DNA of 64,000 bases from Rhodopseudomonas julia (lineage in GTDB: Bacteria; Pseudomonadota; Alphaproteobacteria; Rhizobiales; Afifellaceae), in the NCBI RefSeq assembly GCF_030813515.1, contig NZ_JAUSUK010000001.1, positions 1,674,001 through 1,738,000 on the forward strand, read 5' to 3'. Position 1 is the stretch's first letter. The number at the start of each line of letters is the position of its first letter. Of the stretch, positions 55,130 through 63,247 are shown in pieces. Both the position numbers and the translations under genes were made by a program. Under the pieces are notes generated by a model, which did no database searches, had not been told where the DNA came from, and worked only from the letters and a program-made list of their open reading frames with translations.

Positions 55130-56846
55130 AGGCCGGCTTCTTTTCGATGAGAGGGAAGCCGGCTTTTGCCAGGCGCGCCTCTTCCTCGGCGGATGCGGCC
55201 CCCGAAACGAGCGCCCTCAGACCCATCGCGGCGACAAGGTCGGCCGTGCTTGCCCAGGCACGGTCCTCGGCCTCTGCCTCGTCCATACGCAATTGCGCAA
55301 GCTCAAGCTCCAGGAATTCCAGGCCCATCTTCGCTAAGGGCCGGGTCTCCCAGAATCGGCCGTCGAAGCGGCGTGCCGCAAGCGTCGCGCCGAGGGCGCG
55401 CACCCCCTCCACGAGTTCGGCGGCCTCTGCGCCGCGGGCCAGCAGCGTGTCGAAGGGCACGGCGACGATGAGGCGGTTCGGGGCGCCCGATGTCTCGCGC
55501 AGGATGCGCTCCAGATTGGCGAGCCACACTTCGTTCAAGAGCGCTCCGGTGGAGACGCCGAGACAGAAACGCTGCTTCGGTGCGGCTGCGAGGCGCTCAC
55601 GCGCGAGATAGAGAAGTCGCATATCGACGAGCTGAGCGAAGCCCAGCCCTTCGGCGCGATCGACGGCCTTGCCGGCGGGGATGAGCTCTCCGTTCTCGTT
55701 CAAGAGATGCGGTGCGAGATGCAGAAAGACCGTCTTGCCGGTCGCAGCATCGCGCACGGGGATCTGCGACAGGATGAGGCGGCCTTCGCGCAGGGTGCGC
55801 AAGAGCTCGTCGACATCGTCTTCGCGGGCTTTCTGGGGCTCGCCGATGCCGGGTTCGTCGGCTCTGTCGAGGACGAGGTGGCCGCCGCCGGCCTTCTGGG
55901 CACGCATGAGCGCACGGCGCACGGCATCGAGGCAATCGCGCATACCGTCGGCTTCGGTGCCGGAAACGACGAGCGCGCCGACCGAGACGACCGGCACGAC
56001 GACGCGGTCGCGCAACGGGACGGAGACCGTGTTCATCCGCTCGGCGATGCGCTGGACGGCCGTCTCCGCCTCCTGCGGGTCGATGCGGTTCAAGATGATG
56101 CCGATCTCGCCCTCGGCGAGTTCGCCGACCACATCGGTGTCGCGCACGGTCTTCTCGAGGGTGGTGGCGAATTCCTGCAGGATCGGATCGATGATCTGCG
56201 GCCCGTATGTCTCGGCCGCCAGCTTCAAATTGTCGATTGAGACGACGGCGAGGATGAAGGGAACGGCATAGTGCTGAGAGACGGCGAGTGTGTCTTCCAA
56301 TAGCCGTAGAAGATGCGCGCGTTCTTTGAAGAACCGGGGTCTTTCGGTTCCTTGCTGATCGCCGGGCCCGTTCGGTTGTACGCGCACCGCGCCACGGGCG
56401 AGAACCGGCTCGCCTTCGTGATTGCCGTACCAGCGACCGCGATCGCGGACCCAGATCTTGCGCTTGTTGCCTTCTTTGCCGACGCGCAAAGCGTAGGTGA
56501 CCTCGTAAGGCACCCCGTCGCCGTAATCGACGGCGATCGCGTGGCGCACCGCCTGGGTGCGGTTCATCAGACTGTCGGAATCGACGAGGGAATCGAAATC
56601 GCGCCCGTGCTCGATCTTGCGAAGATTGGGAATGCCGAGGGCGCCGGCCGCATTGCTCGCCCAGCGCAGCTTGTCCGTCACAAGATCCCACTCGTAGACG
56701 GTTTCGCCGATTTCGGTCAGGATTGCTTGTGCGGTGGCGCCGGCGGCGGGGTGCTGAGACGCGGCCGCCGCGGCCACGACCGGTGTTAAATCCGGCACGT
56801 AGTCGCTACGCGAACCCGCGACTTTCTTCGTGCTGCGTTTTGCCAA
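55128..56846 (-). CDS. PAS-GGDEF-EAL-like protein, apparently catalytically dead
   Basis: A 572-residue soluble protein. Residues about 40-155 look like a PAS domain (ILTEIGETVYEWDLVTDKLRWASNAAGALGI). Residues 175-330 follow a GGDEF domain (RLLEDTLAVSQHYAVPFILAVVSIDNLKLAAETYGPQIIDPILQEFATTLEKTVRDTDVVGEL), but the active-site loop reads AEGEI (244-248) instead of GGDEF. From about 340 the profile is EAL-like (LRTLREGRLILSQIPVRDAATGKTVFLHLAPHLLNENGELIPAGKAVDRAEGLGFAQLVDMRLL), without the EAL triplet or metal-site residues. It is probably a c-di-GMP or other nucleotide receptor, or a scaffold. The N-terminus is basic (KRSTKK). Confidence 0.8.
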   Translation of the reverse strand: MAKRSTKKVAGSRSDYVPDLTPVVAAAAASQHPAAGATAQAILTEIGETVYEWDLVTDKLRWASNAAGALGIPNLRKIEHGRDFDSLVDSDSLMNRTQAVRHAIAVDYGDGVPYEVTYALRVGKEGNKRKIWVRDRGRWYGNHEGEPVLARGAVRVQPNGPGDQQGTERPRFFKERAHLLRLLEDTLAVSQHYAVPFILAVVSIDNLKLAAETYGPQIIDPILQEFATTLEKTVRDTDVVGELAEGEIGIILNRIDPQEAETAVQRIAERMNTVSVPLRDRVVVPVVSVGALVVSGTEADGMRDCLDAVRRALMRAQKAGGGHLVLDRADEPGIGEPQKAREDDVDELLRTLREGRLILSQIPVRDAATGKTVFLHLAPHLLNENGELIPAGKAVDRAEGLGFAQLVDMRLLYLARERLAAAPKQRFCLGVSTGALLNEVWLANLERILRETSGAPNRLIVAVPFDTLLARGAEAAELVEGVRALGATLAARRFDGRFWETRPLAKMGLEFLELELAQLRMDEAEAEDRAWASTADLVAAMGLRALVSGAASAEEEARLAKAGFPLIEKKPA

Positions 56847-57018
56847 TCCCGCCGGCCCTTTTCCCCACGACCAGAGGCAATTGTGGCAGAGCGGGATAAA
56901 TCGCCGGTTAAGAAACGTAACCGGATTCTTCGCCGCCCTTTCCCGGCATGAGACCGAGAGTCGCGGGGGGCGGATAAGTCTGAAGCCTGTGTCTGGGCAA
57001 GAGGTGCGCCCGACGCGA

Positions 57019-57043
57019 AAAGGCCGGCGCGAGGCCGGCCTTT
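57019..57043 (-). terminator. intrinsic terminator after rpmF
   Basis: A perfect 10-bp stem, AAAGGCCGGC/GCCGGCCTTT, with a 5-nt loop. On the minus strand it is followed by TTTCGCG, so the T-run is short and shared with the stem. Confidence 0.7.
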
Positions 57044-57079
57044 ACAAAACTCCCGAGCTCTTAAGCCCGAAATCGAACC

Positions 57080-57265
57080 TTAGACGGATGCCTTCGGCTC
57101 GAGGATCTGACGTCCGCGATACTTGCCGGACTTCAGGTCGATGTGATGCGGACGGCGAAGCTCGCCGGAATCCTTGTCCTCGACATAGGCGGGCTGCTTC
57201 AGCCCGTCAGCGGAACGCCGGAAGCCGCGCTTCATCGGCGTGGTTTTTCTTTTCGGAACAGCCAT
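57080..57265 (-). CDS. rpmF: 50S ribosomal protein L32
   Basis: A 61-residue ribosomal protein. [22 protein letters not shown] and the [16 protein letters not shown] segment are characteristic of the alphaproteobacterial form, which lacks the zinc cysteines of other lineages. It is downstream of mtgA on the same strand, 133 bp apart, and ends at its own terminator. Confidence 0.97.
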   Translation of the reverse strand: MAVPKRKTTPMKRGFRRSADGLKQPAYVEDKDSGELRRPHHIDLKSGKYRGRQILEPKASV

Positions 57266-57398
57266 TTCAAGCTCCGTGAATGGATTTAGCGGGCAACGCC
57301 CATAGCCGGACGGCCCGCGACATGCAGGCTCGACGTTTGGCCGCCATATAACCTCTCAAAGGCGTTTTGGCCAGCGGTTCGATAAAAATAGCGGGCAA

Positions 57399-58139
57399 CT
57401 ACTTCTTCAGGCAGTCGACATGCGGCCCGGCCGCTGCGGCGCGGCGGGAGAAGAGCCTGGCGAGATCGCGCGTCACCGGGCCGGGATTGGCCGGGTTGCG
57501 CAGGTCCGGGGCCGGCAAGGTCGCGGCGAGACGTGCCCCCTCGGTGCGCGTGAGGCTCGCCGCGGAGCGTTTGAAATAATGCCGGGCGGCCGCCTCGGCG
57601 CCATAGATGCCACGGTCCCATTCCACGACATTCAGGTAGATTTCCAGAATGCGCCGCTTCGACAGGACGAGGTCGGCGTAGAGCGCGAGCGGAAATTCGA
57701 CCGCCTTGCGGACGTAAGAGCGGCTCGGCCACAAGAACAGGTTCTTGACCGTCTGCATGGTGATGGTGCTTGCGCCGCGCATTTCGCCGCCCTTCTGCGC
57801 TTCGCGCCAGGCGGCCCGCAATTCGCCGAGATCGATGCCGTGATGGCGGCAGAATTTCGCGTCCTCGGCCATCACCACAGCGTTGACGAGGTTGGGGGAG
57901 ATGTCGTCGAGGGTGACCCAACTGCGTTCAATTGGCGCGCCGCCCAGGCGCTTGATCAGCATCAGTGTCGTCACCGGCGGGTTGACGATGGAATAGATCG
58001 GAATGAGAAGCAGCGGCAGTATAAGAACAAGGAGGAACGTCAGGACGAGACGGCGAAACCATGATCGGCGCCGCTTGCGCGGTCGCTCCTCCTCCGGCTC
58101 AGGGCCGCGAGGTGCTGTCGCGTTGCTTTCTTCCGCCAT
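57399..58139 (-). CDS. mtgA: monofunctional biosynthetic peptidoglycan transglycosylase
   Basis: Polymerises lipid II to glycan strands at the membrane. A 246-residue GT51 protein with a basic N-terminus, one membrane helix (LVLTFLLVLILPLLLIPIYSIV), then the catalytic segment NAVVMAEDAKFCRHHGIDLGELRAAWREA (catalytic Glu in EDAKF), GASTITMQTVKNLFLW and KRRILEIYLNVVEWDRGIYGAEAAARHYF. The ATG at 58139 is used; a TTG three codons upstream has a better SD-like GGAGAG and may be the true start. Confidence 0.95.
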   Translation of the reverse strand: MAEESNATAPRGPEPEEERPRKRRRSWFRRLVLTFLLVLILPLLLIPIYSIVNPPVTTLMLIKRLGGAPIERSWVTLDDISPNLVNAVVMAEDAKFCRHHGIDLGELRAAWREAQKGGEMRGASTITMQTVKNLFLWPSRSYVRKAVEFPLALYADLVLSKRRILEIYLNVVEWDRGIYGAEAAARHYFKRSAASLTRTEGARLAATLPAPDLRNPANPGPVTRDLARLFSRRAAAAGPHVDCLKK

Positions 58140-58191
58140 TGCCTGCAACTGATCTCTCCGCCGTCCTCACCGTCCTGCTTGCTGCAAAATC

Positions 58192-59115
58192 ATGACAATC
58201 ACAACATCAGCAAATCCAAGCCGCTTTCTTCCGCTCCACACGGCGTTTGTCGAGCGCCTCAACGGAGAGCTCGACGCCGTGCTTCAGCCTGAGCGCCTCG
58301 ACGCCGTCGGGGCGGCGCCGGAGCGCCTCGTTGCCGCCATGCGCCATGCGCTACTTGCCGGCGGCAAGCGGCTCAGACCTTTTCTGCTTGCCGAAACGGC
58401 GCGCCTTTTCGGCCGCGACGACGAGTTTCTCAGGGCCGGTGCGGCCGTCGAATGCCTGCACACCTATTCGCTCATCCACGACGATCTGCCGGCGATGGAC
58501 AATGACGACCTTCGTCGCGGTCTGCCGACCGTGCACCGCGCCTTCGACGAGGCGACGGCCATTCTCGCCGGCGACACGCTCCTGACTTTGTCGTTCCAGC
58601 TTCTCGCCGAGCCCGACACGCATCCTGACGCCAAGGTGCGTTCCGAACTCGTTCTGATGCTCGCAAAGGCGACCGGGGCGGGCGGCATGGCGGGTGGTCA
58701 AATGCTCGATCTCGCCGCCGAGCATGCGACGCTCACCGCCGATCAGGTGCGCAATCTGCAGGCCATGAAGACCGGAGCGCTCATTGCCGTCTCCTGCGAA
58801 ATGGGTGCCTGCCTTGCCGGTGCGGGCGAGGAGGATCGCGCCGTAGCGCGCGATTTCGGTGCGGCACTCGGTCTCGCCTTCCAGATCGCCGACGATCTCA
58901 TCGACAAGCAATCGACGAGCGAGGAGGCGGGGAAGGCGACGGGCAAGGACGAGGCGGCCGGCAAGGCGACGCTCGTGCATCTTCTGGGCGCGGAGGAAGC
59001 CCGCCGGCTTCTCGACGCCACCATCGCCGAGGCGGAGACGATGATGGGCCGCTACGGCGAACGCGGCGAAACGCTGGTGGCGGCGGCCCGCTTCATCGCC
59101 CAGCGCAGCCACTGA
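58192..59115 (+). CDS. ispA: polyprenyl synthetase (farnesyl diphosphate synthase type)
   Basis: Adds isopentenyl diphosphate to allylic diphosphates. A 307-residue all-helical protein with ALLAGGKRLRPFLLAETA, first aspartate motif SLIHDDLPAMDNDDLRRG (DDX4D from D97), KTGALIAVSCEMGACLAG, and second motif FQIADDLID. The DDX4D spacing and length fit bacterial FPP synthase or GGPP synthase; product length is not decidable by eye, so the symbol is by best match. It is divergent from mtgA. Confidence 0.9.
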   Translation: MTITTSANPSRFLPLHTAFVERLNGELDAVLQPERLDAVGAAPERLVAAMRHALLAGGKRLRPFLLAETARLFGRDDEFLRAGAAVECLHTYSLIHDDLPAMDNDDLRRGLPTVHRAFDEATAILAGDTLLTLSFQLLAEPDTHPDAKVRSELVLMLAKATGAGGMAGGQMLDLAAEHATLTADQVRNLQAMKTGALIAVSCEMGACLAGAGEEDRAVARDFGAALGLAFQIADDLIDKQSTSEEAGKATGKDEAAGKATLVHLLGAEEARRLLDATIAEAETMMGRYGERGETLVAAARFIAQRSH

Positions 59116-59153
59116 GCCGCTTCTCGTTCCGCGTCCAAGGCGGTTTCTTTCGG

Positions 59154-59196
59154 TCGGCCGGGCCCCGGTTGCGCGCGCCCGGCCGAGGGCGTTTTG
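59154..59196 (+). terminator. possible terminator after the polyprenyl synthase
   Basis: TCGGCCGGG/CCCGGCCGA, a perfect 9-bp stem with a 15-nt loop, is followed by GGGCGTTTTGC. The T-run is short and displaced. Confidence 0.4.
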
Positions 59197-59342
59197 CGGG
59201 TTTTGCGAAGAGCGTTTTTTCCAGACTTATTTTGTGGGGCGGTCGGTTCCGTAAATGCGGAGGCGGGCTATCTCTCTTGCCATCGGACATTTTGCGGCCG
59301 CATCGATCAGGTCGATGTCGGCCACCAGCAATGGAGTTTTAG

Positions 59343-60293
59343 ATGGACAAGCGGCTTTTGGGACGGACCGGCCTCGAGATCTCTCCCGTCGTCTTCGGCG
59401 GCAACGTTTTCGGCTGGACGGCCGACGAGGCGACGAGCTTCGATCTCCTCGATCAGATGCTCGATCTTGGCCTCGACACGATCGATACTGCGGACGTCTA
59501 TTCGGCCTGGGTCGACGGCAACAAGGGCGGTGAATCGGAAACGATCATCGGCAAATGGCTGAAGGCGGATCCTTCACGGCGCGACAAGATCGTACTCTTC
59601 ACCAAGGTCGGCTCGGAAATGGGTGAGGGCAAGAAGGGCCTCTCGGAGCGCTGGATCATGCGGGCGGTGGAGGATTCGCTCGCACGCCTCAACACCGATT
59701 ATATCGACCTTTATTTCTCGCACTGGCCGGATGCCGACACGCCCTATGAGGAGACGCTCGGCGCTTATGACAAGCTTCTGAAAGCGGGCAAGATCCGCGC
59801 CGTCGGAGCCTCCAACCTCGACGCCGCGCAGCTCGGCGAGGCGCTGAAAGTGGCCGAAGACAAGGGCCTGCCGCGCTACGAGGTGCTGCAACCGGAATAC
59901 AATCTCTACGACCGCTCGAAATTCGACGGGGCTTTGCGCGATCTCGTCATGCGCGAGGAGATCGGCGTCGTGACCTATTACAGCCTCGCTTCCGGTTTCC
60001 TCTCCGGCAAGTACCGCTCGAAAGAGGATCTCTCGAAGAGCAAGCGCGGCGCCGGCGTCGCCAAATATCTCGATGATCGCGGCATGCGCATACTCGATGC
60101 GCTCGACAAAGTGGGCGCAGCGCATGAGGCGAAGCCGGCCGAGGTGGCGCTCGCCTGGGTGATCGCGCGAAAGGGCGTGACGGCGCCGATCGCCAGTGCA
60201 ACGAGCCGCGAGCAGCTGCAAAGCCTAGCCAAGGCGGCGGAGCTGCAGCTTTCAGCCGACGATGTCCGCATGCTCGACGAGGCGAGCCGCTGA
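59343..60293 (+). CDS. aldo/keto reductase
   Basis: A 316-residue NADPH-dependent (beta/alpha)8 reductase. MDKRLLGRTGLEISPVVFGGNVFGW, LDTIDTADVYSAWVDGNKGGESETIIGKWLK (catalytic Asp/Tyr in DTADVYS), IVLFTKVGSE (Lys), DLYFSHWPDADTPYEETL (His) and IASATSREQLQSLAKAAELQLS. It resembles the YghZ/Tas-type oxidoreductases acting on small carbonyls. The substrate is unknown. It ends with a 13-bp stem-loop shared with the convergent neighbour. Confidence 0.9.
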   Translation: MDKRLLGRTGLEISPVVFGGNVFGWTADEATSFDLLDQMLDLGLDTIDTADVYSAWVDGNKGGESETIIGKWLKADPSRRDKIVLFTKVGSEMGEGKKGLSERWIMRAVEDSLARLNTDYIDLYFSHWPDADTPYEETLGAYDKLLKAGKIRAVGASNLDAAQLGEALKVAEDKGLPRYEVLQPEYNLYDRSKFDGALRDLVMREEIGVVTYYSLASGFLSGKYRSKEDLSKSKRGAGVAKYLDDRGMRILDALDKVGAAHEAKPAEVALAWVIARKGVTAPIASATSREQLQSLAKAAELQLSADDVRMLDEASR

Positions 60294-60331
60294 GGCCGGG
60301 CCCTCTCGGCCTGCCTTTCGCGAGATGACCG

Positions 60332-60363
60332 GGATCAGAGAACCGAGGGTGGTTCTCTGATCC
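60332..60363. terminator. long stem-loop between convergent genes
   Basis: A perfect 13-bp inverted repeat, GGATCAGAGAACC (60332-60344) and GGTTCTCTGATCC (60351-60363), with a 6-nt loop. It lacks a T-run on either strand but is placed to end both convergent messages. Confidence 0.5.
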
Positions 60364-60385
60364 TCAAAAGTGCCAGAGAGCCGCT

Positions 60386-61369
60386 TCAGGCGAGGATCGG
60401 CGGCTTGCCGCCGTGCTCGTCTTCGACATGGGCGCGCACGATGCCCGCGAAATCGCTCTCGGCCTCGAAGCCGTGATCGCGGGCGCGGCGGGCCGCAACA
60501 TTTGCCGGCCAGTTGTGGACGAAGCCCGCGATCGTCGCGTCCGGCTCCTTGCGAATGAGGGCGACGGCCTTGTCGCCGCCGATTTCCCGGAGTGCGGCGA
60601 TCTCCTCGCCTACGCTGGCGCTGACGCCGGGCATGGCGAGCGCGCGGTGGCCTTTGAGCGCGTCGGTGTCCATCGTTGCCGCGTGGAGGAAGAAGTTCAC
60701 GGCCGAGCGCGGACTGGCGAAAAAGTGCCGGACATCCTCGCCGACCGGCAGGACGGTCTCTTCGCCCTTCAGCGGCTCACGGATGATGGAGGAGAAGAAG
60801 CCGGATGCGGCGCGGTTCGGTTTGCCGGGCCGCACGCAGATCGTCGGCAGGCGCAGGGCAATCCCGTCCAGGATGCCGCGGCGGCTGTAATCGCAGACGA
60901 GCAATTCGCCCATCGCCTTCGCGGTGCCGTAGCTTGTCAGCGGGCGCAACTCGACATCGTCCGGGATCGGATCGGCAAAGGGCGGTCCGTAGACGGCAAT
61001 CGACGAGGCGAAGACGAAGCGGGGCGTATAATTGGCGCGGCGGATCGCTTCCAGAAGCGCCCGCGTGCCATCGAGATTGATGCGGTAGCCTTTGTCGAGG
61101 TCGGCCTCCGCCTCGCCGGAGACGACGGCTGCGAGATGGAACACGACGTCCGGGCGTTCAGCCATCACATGCTCGATCAGGGCATGATCGGTCATGTCCC
61201 CGACGACGGGAAAGATCGCTGTTTCTTCGGAGCCGTAAGTGTGCGGCTCGACGATGTCCTGAAGCGTGATCTTGGTCACCGGCCTGCCACCGAGCGAGCC
61301 CGTCGTGACCAGGTTCTCGGCAATCTTGCGCCCGATCATGCCGGCGGCACCTGTGATGAGAATGTGCAT
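60386..61369 (-). CDS. D-erythronate dehydrogenase-like SDR (DenD type)
   Basis: A 327-residue extended SDR. MHILITGAAGMIGRKIAENL (NAD fold), VVFHLAAVVSGEAEADLDKGYRINLDGTRALLEA, VFASSIAVYG (catalytic Ser) and LTSYGTAKAMGELLVCDYSRRG (YxxxK) with LPTICVRPGKPNRAASGFFSSIIREPLKGEE match the DenD group that oxidises D-erythronate to 2-oxo-tetronate. No other tetronate gene is adjacent. The ATG at 61369 has AAGGAGCCGCC upstream. Confidence 0.85.
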   Translation of the reverse strand: MHILITGAAGMIGRKIAENLVTTGSLGGRPVTKITLQDIVEPHTYGSEETAIFPVVGDMTDHALIEHVMAERPDVVFHLAAVVSGEAEADLDKGYRINLDGTRALLEAIRRANYTPRFVFASSIAVYGPPFADPIPDDVELRPLTSYGTAKAMGELLVCDYSRRGILDGIALRLPTICVRPGKPNRAASGFFSSIIREPLKGEETVLPVGEDVRHFFASPRSAVNFFLHAATMDTDALKGHRALAMPGVSASVGEEIAALREIGGDKAVALIRKEPDATIAGFVHNWPANVAARRARDHGFEAESDFAGIVRAHVEDEHGGKPPILA

Positions 61370-61413
61370 GGCGGCTCCTTGTTTTTCTGGGCCGCCCGGG
61401 CGGGCAGCCTTCC

Positions 61414-62094
61414 TCACGCCGTCTTGCGGAAATCCTGAAGGCGGCGAAGTTGTTTCCCGTCTTCGTCAAAATTCTTCGGATCGAGCCAGGAAGTGAGCGC
61501 GGCGCGGCGCGCCGGCCATTCGCTGTCGATGATGGAGAACCAGGCCGTGTCGCGGTTGCGGCCCTTCATCACCAGATCCTGGCGGAAGATGCCTTCGAAG
61601 GTGAAGCCGAGCCGTTCGGCGGCACTTCTGGAGGCGGCATTCGCCGCGTCACATTTCCATTCGTAGCGGCGATAGCGCAGATCGTCGAAGACGTGGCTCG
61701 CCATCAGTGCCATCGCCTCCGTCCCGCCGGCGCTGTTTTGCAGAAGCGGCGAATAGGCGATGGAGCCGACTTCGGTCGAGCCATGGTCGGGACGGTTGCG
61801 CATATAACTCGCCATGCCGACAATCTTGCCGTCGGAGAGGCGGCGGATGACGAGCGTGCGCCAGCCGCCTTCGGTGATCGCCTCGGAGACGGTGCGCTCC
61901 ATGATGTCGGCCGACGCGAAGGGGCCGATCGCCATATAGCGCCAGATGGCGGCATGGGCGGCGCCGCCGAGCGCGGAAAAGAGACCTTGGCGGTGCGCCG
62001 ACCAGGCGAGCGGCTCGAGCCGAACGCGTCGACCCTCCAGCACCTTGTTGCCCGGAAGGGCGCGGGGAGACCAGGAAGTGAGATCAGTCATCAT
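61414..62094 (-). CDS. GNAT family N-acetyltransferase
   Basis: A 226-residue RimJ/RimL-type acetyltransferase: VLEGRRVRLEPLAWSAHRQGLFSAL, KIVGMASYMRNRPDHGSTEVGSIAYSPLLQNSAGGTEAMALMASHVFDDLRYRRYEWKCDAANAASRSAAERLGFTFEGIFRQDLVMKGRNRDTAWFSI. Substrate may be an amino acid or protein N-terminus. The ATG lies inside the end of the PEP-mutase-like gene (11-base overlap), so the two are coupled. The frame continues upstream inside that gene, but only as overlap. Confidence 0.92.
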   Translation of the reverse strand: MMTDLTSWSPRALPGNKVLEGRRVRLEPLAWSAHRQGLFSALGGAAHAAIWRYMAIGPFASADIMERTVSEAITEGGWRTLVIRRLSDGKIVGMASYMRNRPDHGSTEVGSIAYSPLLQNSAGGTEAMALMASHVFDDLRYRRYEWKCDAANAASRSAAERLGFTFEGIFRQDLVMKGRNRDTAWFSIIDSEWPARRAALTSWLDPKNFDEDGKQLRRLQDFRKTA

Positions 62095-62908
62095 CGTCGA
62101 GAGGGTGTGTGAAAGCGCCGTCGAGGGTGGAGGATTTTGCCGCCCCGGAGAAGGCGAAGCGGCGGTGGGTGAGGGCATTGGCGGCGTCGAGAAAGGCCCC
62201 GAGCGCGACTTTATTGAGGCCGGAGCCGATCGACACGCGGTGCACGCCGAGCCTTTCGAGGGCTGCGATGTCGTCGGAGATGCCGCCGACGCCGCCCAGC
62301 ACGTTGACGGGAACGGAGATGGCGCCGGCAATGGCTTCCACCTCCTCGCGCGTGGTGATGCCCGGCGCATAGACGACATCGGCCCCGGCAGCCTCGAAGG
62401 CGCGCAGACGCTTCACCGCTTCGTTGACGGGATCGGAATGGCGGACGAGGAAGGTCTCGGTGCGGCCGGTCAGGACGAAATCGGGATTGGCCTTCGCAGC
62501 CGCCTCTTTGGCGGCTTCGAAGCGGCGGAGCGCCTCGTCGAGCGGATAAAGCGCGCCTTGACCCAGATCTTCGATCGAACAGCCGGCGAGGCCGCAATCG
62601 ATCGCCTGACGGATGGTTTCACCAACCTCCTCCGGCGTCTCGCCGTAGCCCGATTCGAGGTCGCCGTTGACCGGCAGAGAGGTCGCCGAAACGATCGATT
62701 TCGCATGGGCGAGCGCCTCCTGCCGGCTCACACGGCCGGCAGCGTCCGGGCGCCCGAGCGACCAGGCAAGGGCTGCCGAAGAGGTGGCGAGCGCCTCAAA
62801 GCCGAGATCGGCGAGGAGCTTGGCGGTCCCCGCATCCCAGGGATTGGGCATGATGAAGAGCTTGTCGCGGGCGTGCAGAGCACGGAACGTGGCGGCTTTG
62901 TCGCTCAT
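62084..62908 (-). CDS. isocitrate lyase/PEP mutase superfamily protein
   Basis: A 274-residue (beta/alpha)8 protein. FIMPNPWDAGTAKLLADLGFEALATSSAALAWSLG, PVNGDLESGYGETPEEVGETIRQAIDCGLAGCSIEDLGQGALYPLDEALRRFEAAKEAA, FVLTGRTETFLV, AGADVVYAPGITTREEVEAI and PVNVLGGVGGISDDIAALERLGVHRVSIGSGL match the phosphonomutase-like lyase group of unknown substrate. The KKCGH-type isocitrate lyase motif is absent. The ATG at 62908 follows GGGGACCTG. First gene of a three-gene minus-strand unit. Confidence 0.9.
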   Translation of the reverse strand: MSDKAATFRALHARDKLFIMPNPWDAGTAKLLADLGFEALATSSAALAWSLGRPDAAGRVSRQEALAHAKSIVSATSLPVNGDLESGYGETPEEVGETIRQAIDCGLAGCSIEDLGQGALYPLDEALRRFEAAKEAAAKANPDFVLTGRTETFLVRHSDPVNEAVKRLRAFEAAGADVVYAPGITTREEVEAIAGAISVPVNVLGGVGGISDDIAALERLGVHRVSIGSGLNKVALGAFLDAANALTHRRFAFSGAAKSSTLDGAFTHPLDDDD

Positions 62909-62981
62909 CAGGTCCCCTTGGGTCACATCCCGGCCAGGGGTACCATTTCCTCACCGGCGGCAGCAATGAGGTCCGTGTCGA

Positions 62982-63188
62982 ATGTCGCGAGTGGCAGGCT
63001 GCGGAGAAGGGGTTCGGCAGGCGGAAGCTGTGTCGGAGGAAGAGTTTCGACGGCGCATGGCCGCCTGGGACGACATCATGGAACTTGCGCCGCCGCGCGA
63101 CCCCGATCTTCGCTGGGAAGATGTCGAGCGGGAGATGGACAGCCTCTTTGAGGGCATGGACGACGAGGAGCGCCCCCCTTCTCTGTGA
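62982..63188 (+). CDS. possible small acidic protein
   Basis: A 68-residue frame between the lyase gene and the aminotransferase, same strand as the latter. The end part, SEEEFRRRMAAWDDIMELAPPRDPDLRWEDVEREMDSLFEGMDDEERPPSL, is acidic, helical and rich in Asp/Glu, and seems unlike random sequence, but no family is recognised. GAGG lies about 12 bases upstream of the ATG. Confidence 0.4.
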   Translation: MSRVAGCGEGVRQAEAVSEEEFRRRMAAWDDIMELAPPRDPDLRWEDVEREMDSLFEGMDDEERPPSL

Positions 63189-63247
63189 GCGGAGGGACTT
63201 TATAAGGGGAGCGACTTTTCGCACACCGATATCGAAAGCGCATTTCC

